A stretch of 64,000 nucleotides of DNA from Flavobacteriales bacterium (GCA_016715895.1 JADJXH010000004.1:434001-498000); one strand, 5' to 3'. Positions 41,096-49,750 are shown, counted from the first letter of the stretch. The notes: generated by a model not told the origin, from the letters alone. Made by a program: numbers and translations.

Positions 41096-41115
41096 CCCTG
41101 AGCAGAGTCGAAGGG
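41096..41115. repeat. Interspersed-type hairpin motif
   Basis: ccctgagcagagtcgaaggg resembles a short inverted element scattered between genes in many bacterial genomes (recollection, not checked). It lies in the 104-bp gap between rpoN and the next gene. That gap also has an inverted repeat, GAGTGGCGAG near 41055 and CTCGCCACTC near 41140, the latter partly duplicated. A tiny frame overlapping the rpoN stop is built only from these repeats. Confidence 0.45.
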
Positions 41116-41160
41116 CGCATTTCCACTCGCCACTCGTCACTCGCCACTCACCCCTGACCC

Positions 41161-41778
41161 ATGCGCACCCTCGCCCAGGTCCTCTCCATCGTGCTCCACC
41201 CGGTGGTGATGCCCCTGCTCACCCTGGTGCTCGCCTTCCGGCTCGACCCGCACATCAGCTTCTTCCTGCCCCCGCCCGTGCAGTGGTTCACCTTCGGCAT
41301 GGTGGCGGTGATGACGGTGGTGTTCCCCGTGTCCAGCACCGTGCTGCTGTGGCGCAGCGGGGCCATCAGCGGGCTCACCATGCCGCTGCGGGAGGAGCGC
41401 GTGGTGCCGCTGTTGATGACGATGCTCTACCTGGGCATGTGCCTGTACCTGCTGCACCGGGGGCCGCATCATCCGGCCACCTACGCGCTGTTCACCGGCG
41501 TGCTGCTCGCCGTGGCCCTCACGCTGGTGGTGACGCTGCGTTGGCGGATCAGCGCGCACATGGTCGGCATCGGTGGTCTGCTCGGCGCGCTCAGCGGCCT
41601 GCAGATGCTGCATGGCACCTTCGCGCCGTTGGAGCTCGCGGTGCTCATCGTGCTGGCGGGTGCGCTGGGCTCGGCGCGTCTGTTGGTGGGCGGCCATACC
41701 GCGGGCCAGGTGGCCGCAGGCACGGTGCTCGGCTTTCTGAGCACGTGGACCTGCGTGGTGCTGGGGATCCAGCTCTAG
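41161..41778 (+). CDS. PAP2-like integral membrane protein
   Basis: 205 residues with about six hydrophobic segments. Two short motifs resemble the phosphatase motifs of the PAP2 family: WRISAHMVG (like PSGH) and SARLLVGGHTAGQV (like SRxxxxxHxxxD). The usual aspartate is replaced by Q and the first KxxxxxxRP motif is not evident, so catalytic activity is doubtful. Inner-membrane protein. It follows rpoN by 104 bp of repeat-bearing sequence and converges on the MFS gene with only 7 bp between stops. Confidence 0.6.
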   Translation: MRTLAQVLSIVLHPVVMPLLTLVLAFRLDPHISFFLPPPVQWFTFGMVAVMTVVFPVSSTVLLWRSGAISGLTMPLREERVVPLLMTMLYLGMCLYLLHRGPHHPATYALFTGVLLAVALTLVVTLRWRISAHMVGIGGLLGALSGLQMLHGTFAPLELAVLIVLAGALGSARLLVGGHTAGQVAAGTVLGFLSTWTCVVLGIQL

Positions 41779-41785
41779 TCGTCGA

Positions 41786-43054
41786 TCAGCGCCAGCTGCG
41801 AAGGCGGTGCCCCTTCATCGCGTACCACCCGATGAACAGGTAGCACGGCACCAGCAGCACGTAGGCCAGGCGATCGCCGAGCACGGGCGCATCGGCCGGT
41901 CCCACCAGCGACCCGTACACCTTGGGAAGCAGCGCACCGCCCGCGATCGCCATGATCAGCAGGGCCGAGGCGGTCTTCGTGTGCCGGCCCACCCCCTCGA
42001 TGGCCAGCGGCCAGATCGCCGGCCACATGAGCGCATTGGCCAGGCCCAGCAGCGCCACGAACAACACGCTCAGATACCCCGACGTCAGCACCACCAGCAG
42101 GCTCATCCCCACACCGGTGATGGCCGAAAGGGTGAGCGCCGTGGACTGCGACAACAGCCTCGGGATCGTGGCGATGCCGATCAGATAGCCCAGCACCATG
42201 GCGCTGAGGGTGAAGGCCGGGAAGTACTTCGCCCGGTCCAGCGGAATGCCCTGGCTCTGTCCGTAGGTGGCGATGGTGTCGGCCGCGATCACCTCCACCC
42301 CCACGTACAGGAAGAGGGCCAGCACGCCCAGGACCAGCTGCGGATAGGCCAGCACGCTCGCATGGCCCGGCGTCCCTTCGGCATGCGTGGCCTCCTCCTC
42401 GGAGGCGATCTCCGGCAGCGGCGACCACCGCACCAGCACCGCCAGCAGCAGCAGCACGAGGGCCATCACCGTGTAGGGCATCACCACCCGGCCGCTGAGG
42501 GCCGCGAGCTCCAGGGCCCGGGCCGCGTCATCCATGCCCGCCAGCCGCGCGATCAGCGCGTCCGCGTCCTTCAGCACGATGGCGGCGAGCACCACGGGGC
42601 CCAGCACACCGGCCACCTTGTTGCAGATGCCCATGATGCTCATCCGCTTCGCCGCGCTCTCGATCGGTCCCACGATGGTCACGTACGGGTTCACGGCGGT
42701 CTGCAGCAGCGTAAGGCCCGTGCCGATGATGAAGAGGCCGGTGAGGAAAAGGCCATAGGCGCGCGTGTGGGCGGCCGGGATGAAGAGCAGCGCGCCGGCG
42801 GCCATCACGAGGAGACCCGTGATCATGCCGCCCTTGAAGCCGGTGCGCTTCAGCACCCAGGAGGAGGGCAGCGCCATCACCGTATAGGCGAGGTAGAAGG
42901 CCATGGTGACCCAGAAGGCCTGGTCAAGCGTGAGCTCACAGGCGATCTTCAGGTAGGGGATCAGCACGCTGTTGAGCCAGGTGACCGCTCCGAAGACGGC
43001 GTAGAACACGCCGAGCAGCACGACGAGCTGGGTGGCATTGCGCGGTTGCGACAT
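41786..43054 (-). CDS. FHS-family sugar MFS transporter
   Basis: 422 residues, twelve predicted membrane helices. The block GLTLLQTAVNPYVTIVGP matches the GLxLxQTxxNPY signature of the fucose/glucose-galactose:H+ symporter family (FucP, GluP). The start was taken at ATG 43054 (MSQPRNATQLVVLLGVFYAVFG); a longer frame adds arginine-rich residues with no helix. A CACCTTCG box lies about 18 nt upstream. Likely imports a hexose or a related sugar. galE lies upstream on the same strand (gap 93 nt), which would fit galactose use, but the sugar is not proven. Confidence 0.92.
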   Translation of the reverse strand: MSQPRNATQLVVLLGVFYAVFGAVTWLNSVLIPYLKIACELTLDQAFWVTMAFYLAYTVMALPSSWVLKRTGFKGGMITGLLVMAAGALLFIPAAHTRAYGLFLTGLFIIGTGLTLLQTAVNPYVTIVGPIESAAKRMSIMGICNKVAGVLGPVVLAAIVLKDADALIARLAGMDDAARALELAALSGRVVMPYTVMALVLLLLAVLVRWSPLPEIASEEEATHAEGTPGHASVLAYPQLVLGVLALFLYVGVEVIAADTIATYGQSQGIPLDRAKYFPAFTLSAMVLGYLIGIATIPRLLSQSTALTLSAITGVGMSLLVVLTSGYLSVLFVALLGLANALMWPAIWPLAIEGVGRHTKTASALLIMAIAGGALLPKVYGSLVGPADAPVLGDRLAYVLLVPCYLFIGWYAMKGHRLRSWR

Positions 43055-43147
43055 GGGGTCGGGGGATGAGGACGAAGGTGCCGGGAGGCTGCGTGGCGCC
43101 CACGGCGAAGCGCGGGCAGTTGTCCACCGCACGGCCCGGATAACCGG

Positions 43148-44176
43148 TCAGGACCGGTCACTGGCCGGCAGGGTCCGCTGCCAGCGCCAGGCATCGGCCA
43201 GGGCCTCCTGCAGCGTGCGCTCCGCCTTCCAGCCCAGCACGGAGACGGCCTTGCGCGGGTCGGCATAGACCTCGGGCACATCGCCCGCCCGGCGCGGGCC
43301 CAGGGTGTGCGGGAGCGGCCGGCCGGTGACCGCCTCCAGCCCGCGCACCACCTCCAGCACACTGCTGCCACGGCCGGTGCCCAGGTTGAACACCTCGCAG
43401 GTGGCCTCCTGCCGGGCTTTCGCCCAGGCCAGCGCCTTCACATGGGCCTGCGCCAGATCCACCACATGGATGTAGTCGCGGATGCAGGAGCCATCGGGCG
43501 TGGGGTAGTCCGTTCCATGGATCACCAGCCGGTCGCGCAGCCCGGCGGCCACCTGCGTGGCGAAGGGCACCAGGTTGTTCGGCACGCCCAGGGGAAGCTC
43601 ACCGATCAAGGCACTGGGATGCGCGCCGATGGGATTGAAGTACCGCAGCAGCACCACGCGCCATGCGGGCTCGCTCGCGACCAGGTCGCGCAGGATCCGC
43701 TCACCGATCACCTTCGTGGAACCATAGGGGGACAGGGCGTTGTCGTCGGGCGCATCCTCGCCGACCGGAAGCTGGTCCGGTTGGCCGTACACGGTGCAGG
43801 AGCTGGAGAACACCAGCGTGCGCACGGCATGGTCACGCATCACCTGCAACAGGGCCACCAGCGATCCCACGTTGTTCGCGTAGTACTTCAGGGGATCATG
43901 CACGCTCTCCCCCACGGCCTTGTCCGCGGCGAAGTGCACCACGCCATCCACGGGGCCCTCCGCGCGGAACACCGCGTCCAGCGCCTGCCGGTCCGTGCAG
44001 TCCACCCGGTGGCAGGTGGGGCGGGACCCGATGAGCTTCGCCAGTCCGTCGAGCACGCGCGCTTCGGAGTTCCGCAGATCGTCCACCAGCACGGGAACAT
44101 GACCGGCAGCGGCCAGCTCCACCGCGGTGTGCGATCCGATGTAGCCCGCACCGCCGGTGACGATCACTTTACCCAT
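43148..44176 (-). CDS. galE: UDP-glucose 4-epimerase
   Basis: 342 residues, extended SDR fold. The NAD-binding TGGAGYIGSH starts at T7. SSSCTVYG supplies the serine/threonine and Y151-x3-K155 (PYGSTK) the catalytic pair. LRYFNPIGAHPS and RDYIHVVDLAQAHVKAL are characteristic of GalE. The start at 44176 has a TATCTTGC box 4 nt upstream. It interconverts UDP-glucose and UDP-galactose for sugar use or envelope glycans. It is divergent from the GT-C-like gene at 44220. Confidence 0.95.
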   Translation of the reverse strand: MGKVIVTGGAGYIGSHTAVELAAAGHVPVLVDDLRNSEARVLDGLAKLIGSRPTCHRVDCTDRQALDAVFRAEGPVDGVVHFAADKAVGESVHDPLKYYANNVGSLVALLQVMRDHAVRTLVFSSSCTVYGQPDQLPVGEDAPDDNALSPYGSTKVIGERILRDLVASEPAWRVVLLRYFNPIGAHPSALIGELPLGVPNNLVPFATQVAAGLRDRLVIHGTDYPTPDGSCIRDYIHVVDLAQAHVKALAWAKARQEATCEVFNLGTGRGSSVLEVVRGLEAVTGRPLPHTLGPRRAGDVPEVYADPRKAVSVLGWKAERTLQEALADAWRWQRTLPASDRS

Positions 44177-44180
44177 GGGC

Positions 44181-44188
44181 GCAAGATA
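44181..44188 (-). promoter_or_regulatory. TAnnTT box abutting galE
   Basis: TATCTTGC on the minus strand, 4 nt before the ATG at 44176; same geometry as at 32557 and 46228. Confidence 0.45.
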
Positions 44189-44219
44189 GCCGCATGCGCC
44201 GCCGCACATTTGCCGCATC

Positions 44220-46019
44220 ATGCCCCTGCCGCGTCCACGGAACAGCACGCTCACGATCGCCGCGCTGATGCTGGTGCTCACCGTGCTCCAGGTGCGGTGG
44301 GGGTGGTTCGGCGACAGTGGGTATGAGTGGGAGCGCATGGTGCGCAGCGATGTGCGCGGCTACTATGGGTATCTGCTGGCGGTGTTCATCCGCGGCGATC
44401 TGGGGCACGAGCCTGCGGACCCCACGTACGTGCATCACACACCGGACGGCACGCTGAACAAGTACTTCGCCGGCACGGCGGTGATGATGGCGCCATGGTT
44501 CGCGGCCGGCCATGCGGTGGCCCTGCTGAGCCCCGACGCGCCCAAGGACGGCCGCAGCGGATGGGAGTACATGGCCATCGGGCTCGGGGGTCTGGTGCAC
44601 GTCCTGCTCGGCCTGCTGCTGCTGCGCGCGTTGCTCACCGGCCTCGGCGTGCGGGACACGGTGGTCGCGTGGGTGCTCACGGCGACCGTGACGGCCACAC
44701 CCCTGCTGCAATACGCCACCCTGCAGCCGGGATGGTCCCACGTGCACTCCTTCCTCGCCTTCGCCGCTTTCCTCTACCTGGTCCATCGCCTGGCGGTGGC
44801 GCACCGCATGCGCTGGCTGGTCCTGCTCGGCGCGGTCTTCGGGCTCATCGTGCTGATCCGTCCGGTGAACGGACTGGTGCTGCTGGCCGTGCCCATTGTC
44901 GCGGGCGACCGCACAATGGCGATGGTCCGTCGCGTCCTGGGCCATCCCCTGCATCTGGTGGCCGCTGCGATCGCGTTCAGCGCGGTGGTGGCCGTTCAGC
45001 CGTTGCTGTGGCATGCCCAAACGGGCCATTGGCTCGAGTGGGGCTATCGCGGCGAGGGCTTCCACTGGGACCGTCCGGAGGTGTTCCGCGTGCTGTTCGG
45101 CTTCCGCCGGGGCCTGTTCCTCTACGCCCCGGTGCTGCTGCTCGCCGTGGCCGCCCTGTTCGCGCTCCTGCGCCGCTCACCGGTGGTCGCCGGATCCGGC
45201 CTGGTCTACTTCGCGGTGAACACCTACGTGATCGCCAGCTGGTGGATCTGGTACTACGGCAGCGGCTTCGGCAGCCGCGTGTACATCGAGCATCTGGCGG
45301 TGCTCGCGGTGCCCTGGGCCCTGGCGTTGACGCATGCGGGGCGGCGCGGGTGGGATCTGGCGCGCGCGTTCATGCTGGCCTGCATCCTGCTGCACGGGTT
45401 CCAGTACTGGCAATACCGCCATCTCATCCTCCACCATGAAAGCATGGACCGGCACAAATACGCCTGGGCCTTCGGCCGCACCGCACGCGCGGACATGGAC
45501 CGGCTCGGCGGCAACTACCAGGCCCCGCCCTTCCACCCGAACGGGATGAGCCTTGTGCTGAAGGCCTACACCAACCTCGAGGAACCAAGCCCCCACTGGG
45601 TCGGCGGCCGCATCGAAGCGCGGCCCGAGGCGGTCAGCGGCCGGCATGTGTGCGTGTATGATGGGGACGAGCCCGGCATCACCTTCATCGCACGGGCGGG
45701 GAGCATTCCCACCGGACGCGCTCTTCATCTGGAAGTGACGGCCATGCGCTACGAGGAACGTGCGGGCGACTCCTTCACCATGCAGGGCGTGATCGCCGTG
45801 CAGGGGGCCGGTGGGGTGCCCACCCACTACGAGCCCTTCCGCATGAACCTCCTCCCCGGCGAACACGACCGCACCTGGGCCCGTCTCTGCTATGCGATCC
45901 CCCTGCCCCCGTTGCGCGCGGGCGAGGAGGTGCGCTTCTCGTTCCGGGACCCGCACCGCACCGCGCGCATGCTGGTGGATGACCTGCGCGTGAAGGTCTT
46001 CGCGGTGGATCCGTATTGA
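44220..46019 (+). CDS. GT-C-like multi-pass membrane protein, copy 1
   Basis: 599 residues: about ten membrane helices, then a C-terminal extracytoplasmic beta domain of ~190 residues (from about 410). The first loop has GDSGYEWERMVRSDVRGYYGY, where acidic residues after helix 1 are typical of GT-C glycosyltransferases that use polyprenyl-phosphate sugars. The 46240 gene is a clear paralog: the same loop layout, the same VLIRPVNG(L/I)VLLA(V/L)P motif, and the same tail domain (GRALHLEVTAMR, matching GRAFHLEVSLRR). Probably adds sugars outside the inner membrane, but no substrate evidence exists. A CACATTTG box (44205-44212) lies 7 nt upstream. Confidence 0.75.
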   Translation: MPLPRPRNSTLTIAALMLVLTVLQVRWGWFGDSGYEWERMVRSDVRGYYGYLLAVFIRGDLGHEPADPTYVHHTPDGTLNKYFAGTAVMMAPWFAAGHAVALLSPDAPKDGRSGWEYMAIGLGGLVHVLLGLLLLRALLTGLGVRDTVVAWVLTATVTATPLLQYATLQPGWSHVHSFLAFAAFLYLVHRLAVAHRMRWLVLLGAVFGLIVLIRPVNGLVLLAVPIVAGDRTMAMVRRVLGHPLHLVAAAIAFSAVVAVQPLLWHAQTGHWLEWGYRGEGFHWDRPEVFRVLFGFRRGLFLYAPVLLLAVAALFALLRRSPVVAGSGLVYFAVNTYVIASWWIWYYGSGFGSRVYIEHLAVLAVPWALALTHAGRRGWDLARAFMLACILLHGFQYWQYRHLILHHESMDRHKYAWAFGRTARADMDRLGGNYQAPPFHPNGMSLVLKAYTNLEEPSPHWVGGRIEARPEAVSGRHVCVYDGDEPGITFIARAGSIPTGRALHLEVTAMRYEERAGDSFTMQGVIAVQGAGGVPTHYEPFRMNLLPGEHDRTWARLCYAIPLPPLRAGEEVRFSFRDPHRTARMLVDDLRVKVFAVDPY

Positions 46020-46105
46020 AAGGAAATGCCGCCCCCGCTCCTGGCCGCTCCTCCTGTACGTGTTCGCAGGACCTGTTCGGCCTCTGGTCCTGCCGCCTGA
46101 TGTCG

Positions 46106-46178
46106 TGGGCCCAGCAGGATTTGAACCTGCGACCAAGGGATTATGAGTCCCCTGCTCTGACCGCTGAGCTATGGGCCC
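46106..46178 (-). tRNA. tRNA with CAU anticodon (Met or Ile2)
   Basis: 73 nt on the minus strand. Acceptor GGGCCCA pairs perfectly with TGGGCCC. D-arm GCTC/GAGC; anticodon stem GGGGA/TCCCT (one G-T pair) with loop CTCATAA and anticodon CAT at 46145-46143. T-arm GCAGG-TTCAAAT-CCTGC is perfect. No CCA is encoded. CAU may be elongator Met or, after lysidine modification, Ile2; the sequence alone does not decide. It lies between two paralogous membrane-protein genes on the other strand. Confidence 0.9.
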
Positions 46179-46227
46179 GATGAGCTCGGCGAATGTACAG
46201 GCGCAGCGCTACCATGGCCCGGGTGAA

Positions 46228-46235
46228 TACCTTGC
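46228..46235 (+). promoter_or_regulatory. TAnnTT box abutting GT-C-like copy 2
   Basis: TACCTTGC, 4 nt before the ATG at 46240. It helps to place the start there rather than at the upstream in-frame ATG at 46180, which lies only 1 nt beyond the tRNA gene. Confidence 0.45.
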
Positions 46236-46239
46236 CCGC

Positions 46240-48024
46240 ATGTGGCGGGGAGCGCCGTGGTCACGCCTGATGCTGGTCCTCCTTGGGATACTGCTTGCGG
46301 CCGCCTCCGTGCGGTGGCGCATCCTGGGTGACGAAGGGAACGCCTGGAAGGATGTGATCATCAGTGACGGCGCCGGGTATCATGCCCATTGGGCGATGCT
46401 CCTCGAACCCGGGGCGCTCCACACCCTCGAAGCGCGGGAAGATCACCTGGTCCCGGCCGGGCACGGAGCGGTGATCAAGTACATGGTGGGCACCCCCCTG
46501 ATGCAGGCCCCCATGATACTGGTGGCGCACGCGATCGGTCTTGCCGTCCACGCACCGCCCGATGCCCGGGCCTTCCGGTATCAGATCGCCCTGGCGGTGG
46601 CGGGCGTGCTCTGGACCCTCATCGGGCTGGCCGCGCTGCGGGCCCTGTTGCTGCGCATGGGCTTCCCGGACGGGGCCGTGGCCATATCGCTGCTCATCGT
46701 TCTGGCCGGCACCGGTCTCGTGGTGCACACGGTGATGTCACCCGGCATGTCGCATCCCTGTTCGTTCGCGGCCGTCGCCCTCTTGCTGCTCGGCGCGCAC
46801 CGCGCCTGGCACGGCTCCAGCGTGCGATGGACCATCGCTTCAGCGGGGCTGTTCGCCTTGGTCGTCCTGGTGCGACCCGTGAACGGCATCGTGCTGCTGG
46901 CGCTGCCTGTGGTGACCCTCGGCGGATCGGTCGAGCCGGCGCGGTGGTGGCGCCACGTGGGGCGCAGGGCGCTGCTGCCCGGCATGGCGCTCTTCGCGGC
47001 CCTGGCGGCCATCCAGCCCACGGTATGGTGGCTCCAAAGCGGGGCCTGGTTCGTTCGTCCTTACAGCGGCGAAGGGTTCCTCTGGTGGCGGCCACAGGTG
47101 TGGAAGAGCCTGGCCGGCGCGCAGAAAGGGCTGTTCTTCCATTGGCCCCTGCTGCTCCTGGGACTGCCCGGGGCATGGCCGATCTGGCGTTGTTCCCGGC
47201 CCGCTGCCATCGCATTGGTCCTGCATGCCGTGGCCATGATCTACCTCACCAGCGCATGGTGGAGCTGGGAGTACGGCGACAGCTACGGGCCGCGACCCTA
47301 TCTGGATCATCTGGCCATCGCCGCCATCCCCATCACCGCCTTCCTGGGGTCGTTCACCGGCCGCGCCTCACAGCTTGTCCGCTGGTCACTGGTCCCGTTC
47401 ATCGCGCTGCAGCTCTTCCACGCCTGGCAATACACCGTGGGCATCATCCATCCCTTCAACATGGACCGCGAGAAGTGGAAGGCGATCCGGTTCCGCACGA
47501 ACAGCCACTGGCGGGGTGCGCTCGGCGGAGACCTGGAACCTCCGCCCTACGCACCGTGCGGCCTGGAGATGCTGACCGGAACCTTTGCCCGGGCGGGGAC
47601 GCTGGCCTCCCCCTGGGTGGAGCATGCGGCCACCCGTCCGGATGCCGCTGGAAGGACCCGCTTTCTCGTCAGCCCGGAGCACCCGTTCGGCCCCACGTTG
47701 CGCGTGGGACCCGAAGCCCTGCCCACCGGACGTGCCTTCCACCTGGAGGTCTCCCTGCGCCGGGGTGAGCCCTTGCCGGGCAGCAGCCACGATGCGTTGG
47801 TGGTCACCACGTTGGGCACACCCGGTGCATCTCGGGTCCACTATGCGTTCCGGCTGAACGACCTTCCGTTCGCCTCATCGTGGCGCCACTGGCGCTATGC
47901 CTATCGCATGCCGGCCGCGCAGCCCGGCGAACACCTGTCATGGTATGTTTGGCAGCCCGGGAGCGGCGAGTTCCTCCTGGACAGCATCTCCGTTCGGATC
48001 ATGGCCGTTCGGCCGTGCGAGTGA
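46240..48024 (+). CDS. GT-C-like multi-pass membrane protein, copy 2
   Basis: 594 residues, paralog of the gene at 44220. It begins MWRGAPWSRLMLVLLGILLAAASVRWR, aligning with the first helix of copy 1, then GDEGNAWKDVIISDGAGYHAHW in the acidic first loop. VVLVRPVNGIVLLALP, GEGFLWWRPQVWKSL and a ~200-residue C-terminal beta domain are also shared. The two have diverged widely, so the duplication is not recent. Likely an inner-membrane glycosyltransferase; acceptor unknown. Earlier in-frame ATG codons at 46180 and 46171 run toward or into the tRNA gene and were not used. Confidence 0.75.
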   Translation: MWRGAPWSRLMLVLLGILLAAASVRWRILGDEGNAWKDVIISDGAGYHAHWAMLLEPGALHTLEAREDHLVPAGHGAVIKYMVGTPLMQAPMILVAHAIGLAVHAPPDARAFRYQIALAVAGVLWTLIGLAALRALLLRMGFPDGAVAISLLIVLAGTGLVVHTVMSPGMSHPCSFAAVALLLLGAHRAWHGSSVRWTIASAGLFALVVLVRPVNGIVLLALPVVTLGGSVEPARWWRHVGRRALLPGMALFAALAAIQPTVWWLQSGAWFVRPYSGEGFLWWRPQVWKSLAGAQKGLFFHWPLLLLGLPGAWPIWRCSRPAAIALVLHAVAMIYLTSAWWSWEYGDSYGPRPYLDHLAIAAIPITAFLGSFTGRASQLVRWSLVPFIALQLFHAWQYTVGIIHPFNMDREKWKAIRFRTNSHWRGALGGDLEPPPYAPCGLEMLTGTFARAGTLASPWVEHAATRPDAAGRTRFLVSPEHPFGPTLRVGPEALPTGRAFHLEVSLRRGEPLPGSSHDALVVTTLGTPGASRVHYAFRLNDLPFASSWRHWRYAYRMPAAQPGEHLSWYVWQPGSGEFLLDSISVRIMAVRPCE

Positions 48025-48043
48025 ACATGGACCTTTGCGCGCG

Positions 48044-48682
48044 ATGAGCCGCTCGATCGAGACCGTTCTGCTGGACCTGGGCGGTGTGCTCATCGATGTG
48101 GACTACCACCGCACGGCCACCGCGTTCAATGCGCTGGGGTTCGACGGCTTCGAGGCCCTGTACAGCAAGGCGCAACAGGACCACCTGTTCGACGGGTTCG
48201 AGGTGGGGGCCCTGTCTCCCGATGGATTCCGGTCGCGCATTCAGGCCCTGCACGGGAAGGGCATCACGGCCGAGCAGGTGGATGCCTGCTGGAACGCCAT
48301 GCTGGGCCGCATCCCGCAGGAGCGGATCGACCTGCTCCGCCGGTTGCGCGAACGCCACCGCCTGCTGCTGCTCAGCAACACGAACGCCATCCATGTGCCG
48401 GCCTTCGAGCGCATCATCTCCACGCACAACGGCATCGCGGACTTCCGAGCGCTCTTCGACGGGGCCTACTACAGCTGCGAGATCGGCCTGCGCAAGCCGG
48501 ATGCGGCCGCCTTCCACCACGTGCTGGAGCGGCACGGCGCCGATCCGGCGCGCACCCTCTTCATCGACGACAGCATCCAGCACGTGATCGGGGCACGGGC
48601 CGCAGGGCTGCACGCGGAGCACCTCGACCTGGGGCGGGAGGACGTGCTCGCGATGGTGGAGCGGTTGGGACTGCTGGCCTAG
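48044..48682 (+). CDS. HAD-family hydrolase
   Basis: 212 residues. Motif I is DLGGVLIDVD with the nucleophile D11; motif II is LLSNTN; motif III lysine lies in GLRKPDAAAF; motif IV is FIDDS. A helical cap of about 65 residues follows motif I, as in subfamily I haloacid dehalogenase-like phosphatases (the YihX/GPP1 type). Probably a small-molecule phosphatase, substrate unknown. GACCTTTG (48030-48037) lies 6 nt before the ATG. Confidence 0.92.
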   Translation: MSRSIETVLLDLGGVLIDVDYHRTATAFNALGFDGFEALYSKAQQDHLFDGFEVGALSPDGFRSRIQALHGKGITAEQVDACWNAMLGRIPQERIDLLRRLRERHRLLLLSNTNAIHVPAFERIISTHNGIADFRALFDGAYYSCEIGLRKPDAAAFHHVLERHGADPARTLFIDDSIQHVIGARAAGLHAEHLDLGREDVLAMVERLGLLA

Positions 48683-48790
48683 GTCGGCGGTCTTACAACC
48701 GGCGCCATGGGCGATGGGATCCGCCAAGGACCGATCCATGGATCCGCTTTCAAGGCATCGCGATCGATCAAGGCGACGCCATCGATCCGG
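48683..48790. other. Intergenic, no gene seen
   Basis: 108 bp between convergent HAD and YoeB genes, rich in GATC/CGATC words; no hairpin with a T tract was recognised. Confidence 0.5.
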
Positions 48791-49060
48791 TCATTCGTAA
48801 TGGTAGCGACAGGATAAGATGACCACCTTCCTGTCCGCTCGGCCGCCGCTCACCGCGTACACCAGCCTATGCTCGCCATCGATCCGCCGCGACCAGGTGC
48901 CCGCGAGTTGATGGCGCAGCGGCTCCGGTTTGCCCAGGCCTTTGAAGGGGTCACGGCGTATGTCCGCGATCAATGCGCGAATGCGCTCCGCCTGTTCCAC
49001 ATCGGCATCGAGCCAATAGCAGAAGTCCTCCCAGCCGTGCGCCGTGAACTCCAGGCGCAT
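48791..49060 (-). CDS. yoeB: YoeB/Txe-family mRNA-cleaving toxin
   Basis: 89 residues, almost the same length as E. coli YoeB (84). Family landmarks are all present: WEDFCYW near the N-terminus, KGLGKPEPLRHQLAGTWSRRI, DGEHRLVYAV and the C-terminal CRYHY. The catalytic set E46, R65, H87 and Y88 matches the E46, R65, H83, Y84 of E. coli YoeB. YoeB is a ribosome-dependent endoribonuclease neutralised by YefM, whose gene precedes it by 4 nt. No truncation seen; likely active. Confidence 0.95.
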   Translation of the reverse strand: MRLEFTAHGWEDFCYWLDADVEQAERIRALIADIRRDPFKGLGKPEPLRHQLAGTWSRRIDGEHRLVYAVSGGRADRKVVILSCRYHYE

Positions 49061-49064
49061 CCGC

Positions 49065-49331
49065 TCAAGAGCGCTTGTTGAATTCCTTGGGCGCCACCAC
49101 CTCGCCTCGCTTCAACTGGGCCAGGGACTCCTCGAGCCGCTCGCGGTTCTTCTTGGATGATAGCAGGTAATTGGTCTCCACCAGCGCGTTGTACTCCTTC
49201 AACGGAAGGATCACCACAGAGTCGTTCTCATCAGCGCTGCGTGAGACCACGATCACCTCGAATGACTTGGTCACACGGTCGAGGTAGGTCTTCATCTTGT
49301 CGCGAAGGGTGGTGACCGGAATGGCGATCAT
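49065..49331 (-). CDS. yefM: YefM/Phd-family antitoxin
   Basis: 88 residues from ATG 49331 (MIAIPVTTLRDKMKTYLDRVTKSFEVIVV), with a Phd/YefM DNA-binding N-terminus and a disordered toxin-binding C-terminus (KKNRERLEESLAQLKRGEV). It stands 4 nt before yoeB, the usual order. It probably represses its own operon: a palindrome overlapping a perfect TACGTTTG -7 box lies 18 nt upstream. A TTG extension of 7 codons would run into that box and is unlikely. Confidence 0.93.
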   Translation of the reverse strand: MIAIPVTTLRDKMKTYLDRVTKSFEVIVVSRSADENDSVVILPLKEYNALVETNYLLSSKKNRERLEESLAQLKRGEVVAPKEFNKRS

Positions 49332-49342
49332 GTCGGTGTTCT

Positions 49343-49358
49343 GTACGTGCAAACGTAC
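49343..49358. promoter_or_regulatory. YefM operator palindrome on its -7 box
   Basis: GTACGTGCAAACGTAC is a perfect 6-bp inverted repeat with a 4-nt centre (49343-49348, 49353-49358). It fully contains the minus-strand -7 element TACGTTTG (49357-49350). Similar TGTACA-type palindromes are known YefM operators, so autoregulation by occlusion is likely. Confidence 0.65.
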
Positions 49359-49412
49359 GAAATTACGGGATCACGGGCCACGCCCAGGCTCCTCCGCGCG
49401 CCAATTACCTGC

Positions 49413-49748
49413 TCACCTCCTGGCTGCTTTGCGCTTCGCCTTCGGCAGCGGCAGCGCGTCGCCGATACGTAACAGCAGCCCCGGCAGGCTGCGGTCCCCG
49501 GTGATGAACTCCTCCGGTACAAGGTAGTAGGGCTTGGAGCCCGGGTAGGCCGGCGCCCGTTCGCACCGTCCCTCCAGCGCAGCGCTCTCCGGCATGATCT
49601 TCACGAAGAGCTGATCGTCGCAGATGAAAGCCACCGGCTTGCCGTCGGCGTAGAGCGCGAACTCACCGAACATCGGCCGCACCGTGAACCGCTCGGGGTG
49701 ACCCAGATGCTCCAGAACGAACGCCGCGGTGTCCTTGCGCGTGGCCAT
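49413..49748 (-). CDS. TfoX N-terminal-domain protein
   Basis: 111 residues. The block TVRPMFGEFALYADGKPVAFICDDQLFVKI is the TfoX_N signature (PF04993). Length fits a stand-alone TfoX_N protein; there is no TfoX_C domain, so a role in competence like that of Haemophilus Sxy is not implied. It begins 2 nt after the stop of the methylmalonyl-CoA epimerase gene, so the two share an operon. Confidence 0.9.
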   Translation of the reverse strand: MATRKDTAAFVLEHLGHPERFTVRPMFGEFALYADGKPVAFICDDQLFVKIMPESAALEGRCERAPAYPGSKPYYLVPEEFITGDRSLPGLLLRIGDALPLPKAKRKAARR

Positions 49749-49750
49749 GA

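Noticed and set aside
41053..41157. Small frame overlapping the rpoN stop (about 34 codons)
   Set aside because: It consists only of intergenic repeat words and has no homologous feature; kept as a repeat region.
49413..49748. TfoX protein as a competence regulator
   Set aside because: Only the N-terminal domain is present and no competence gene is near; the name describes the domain only.
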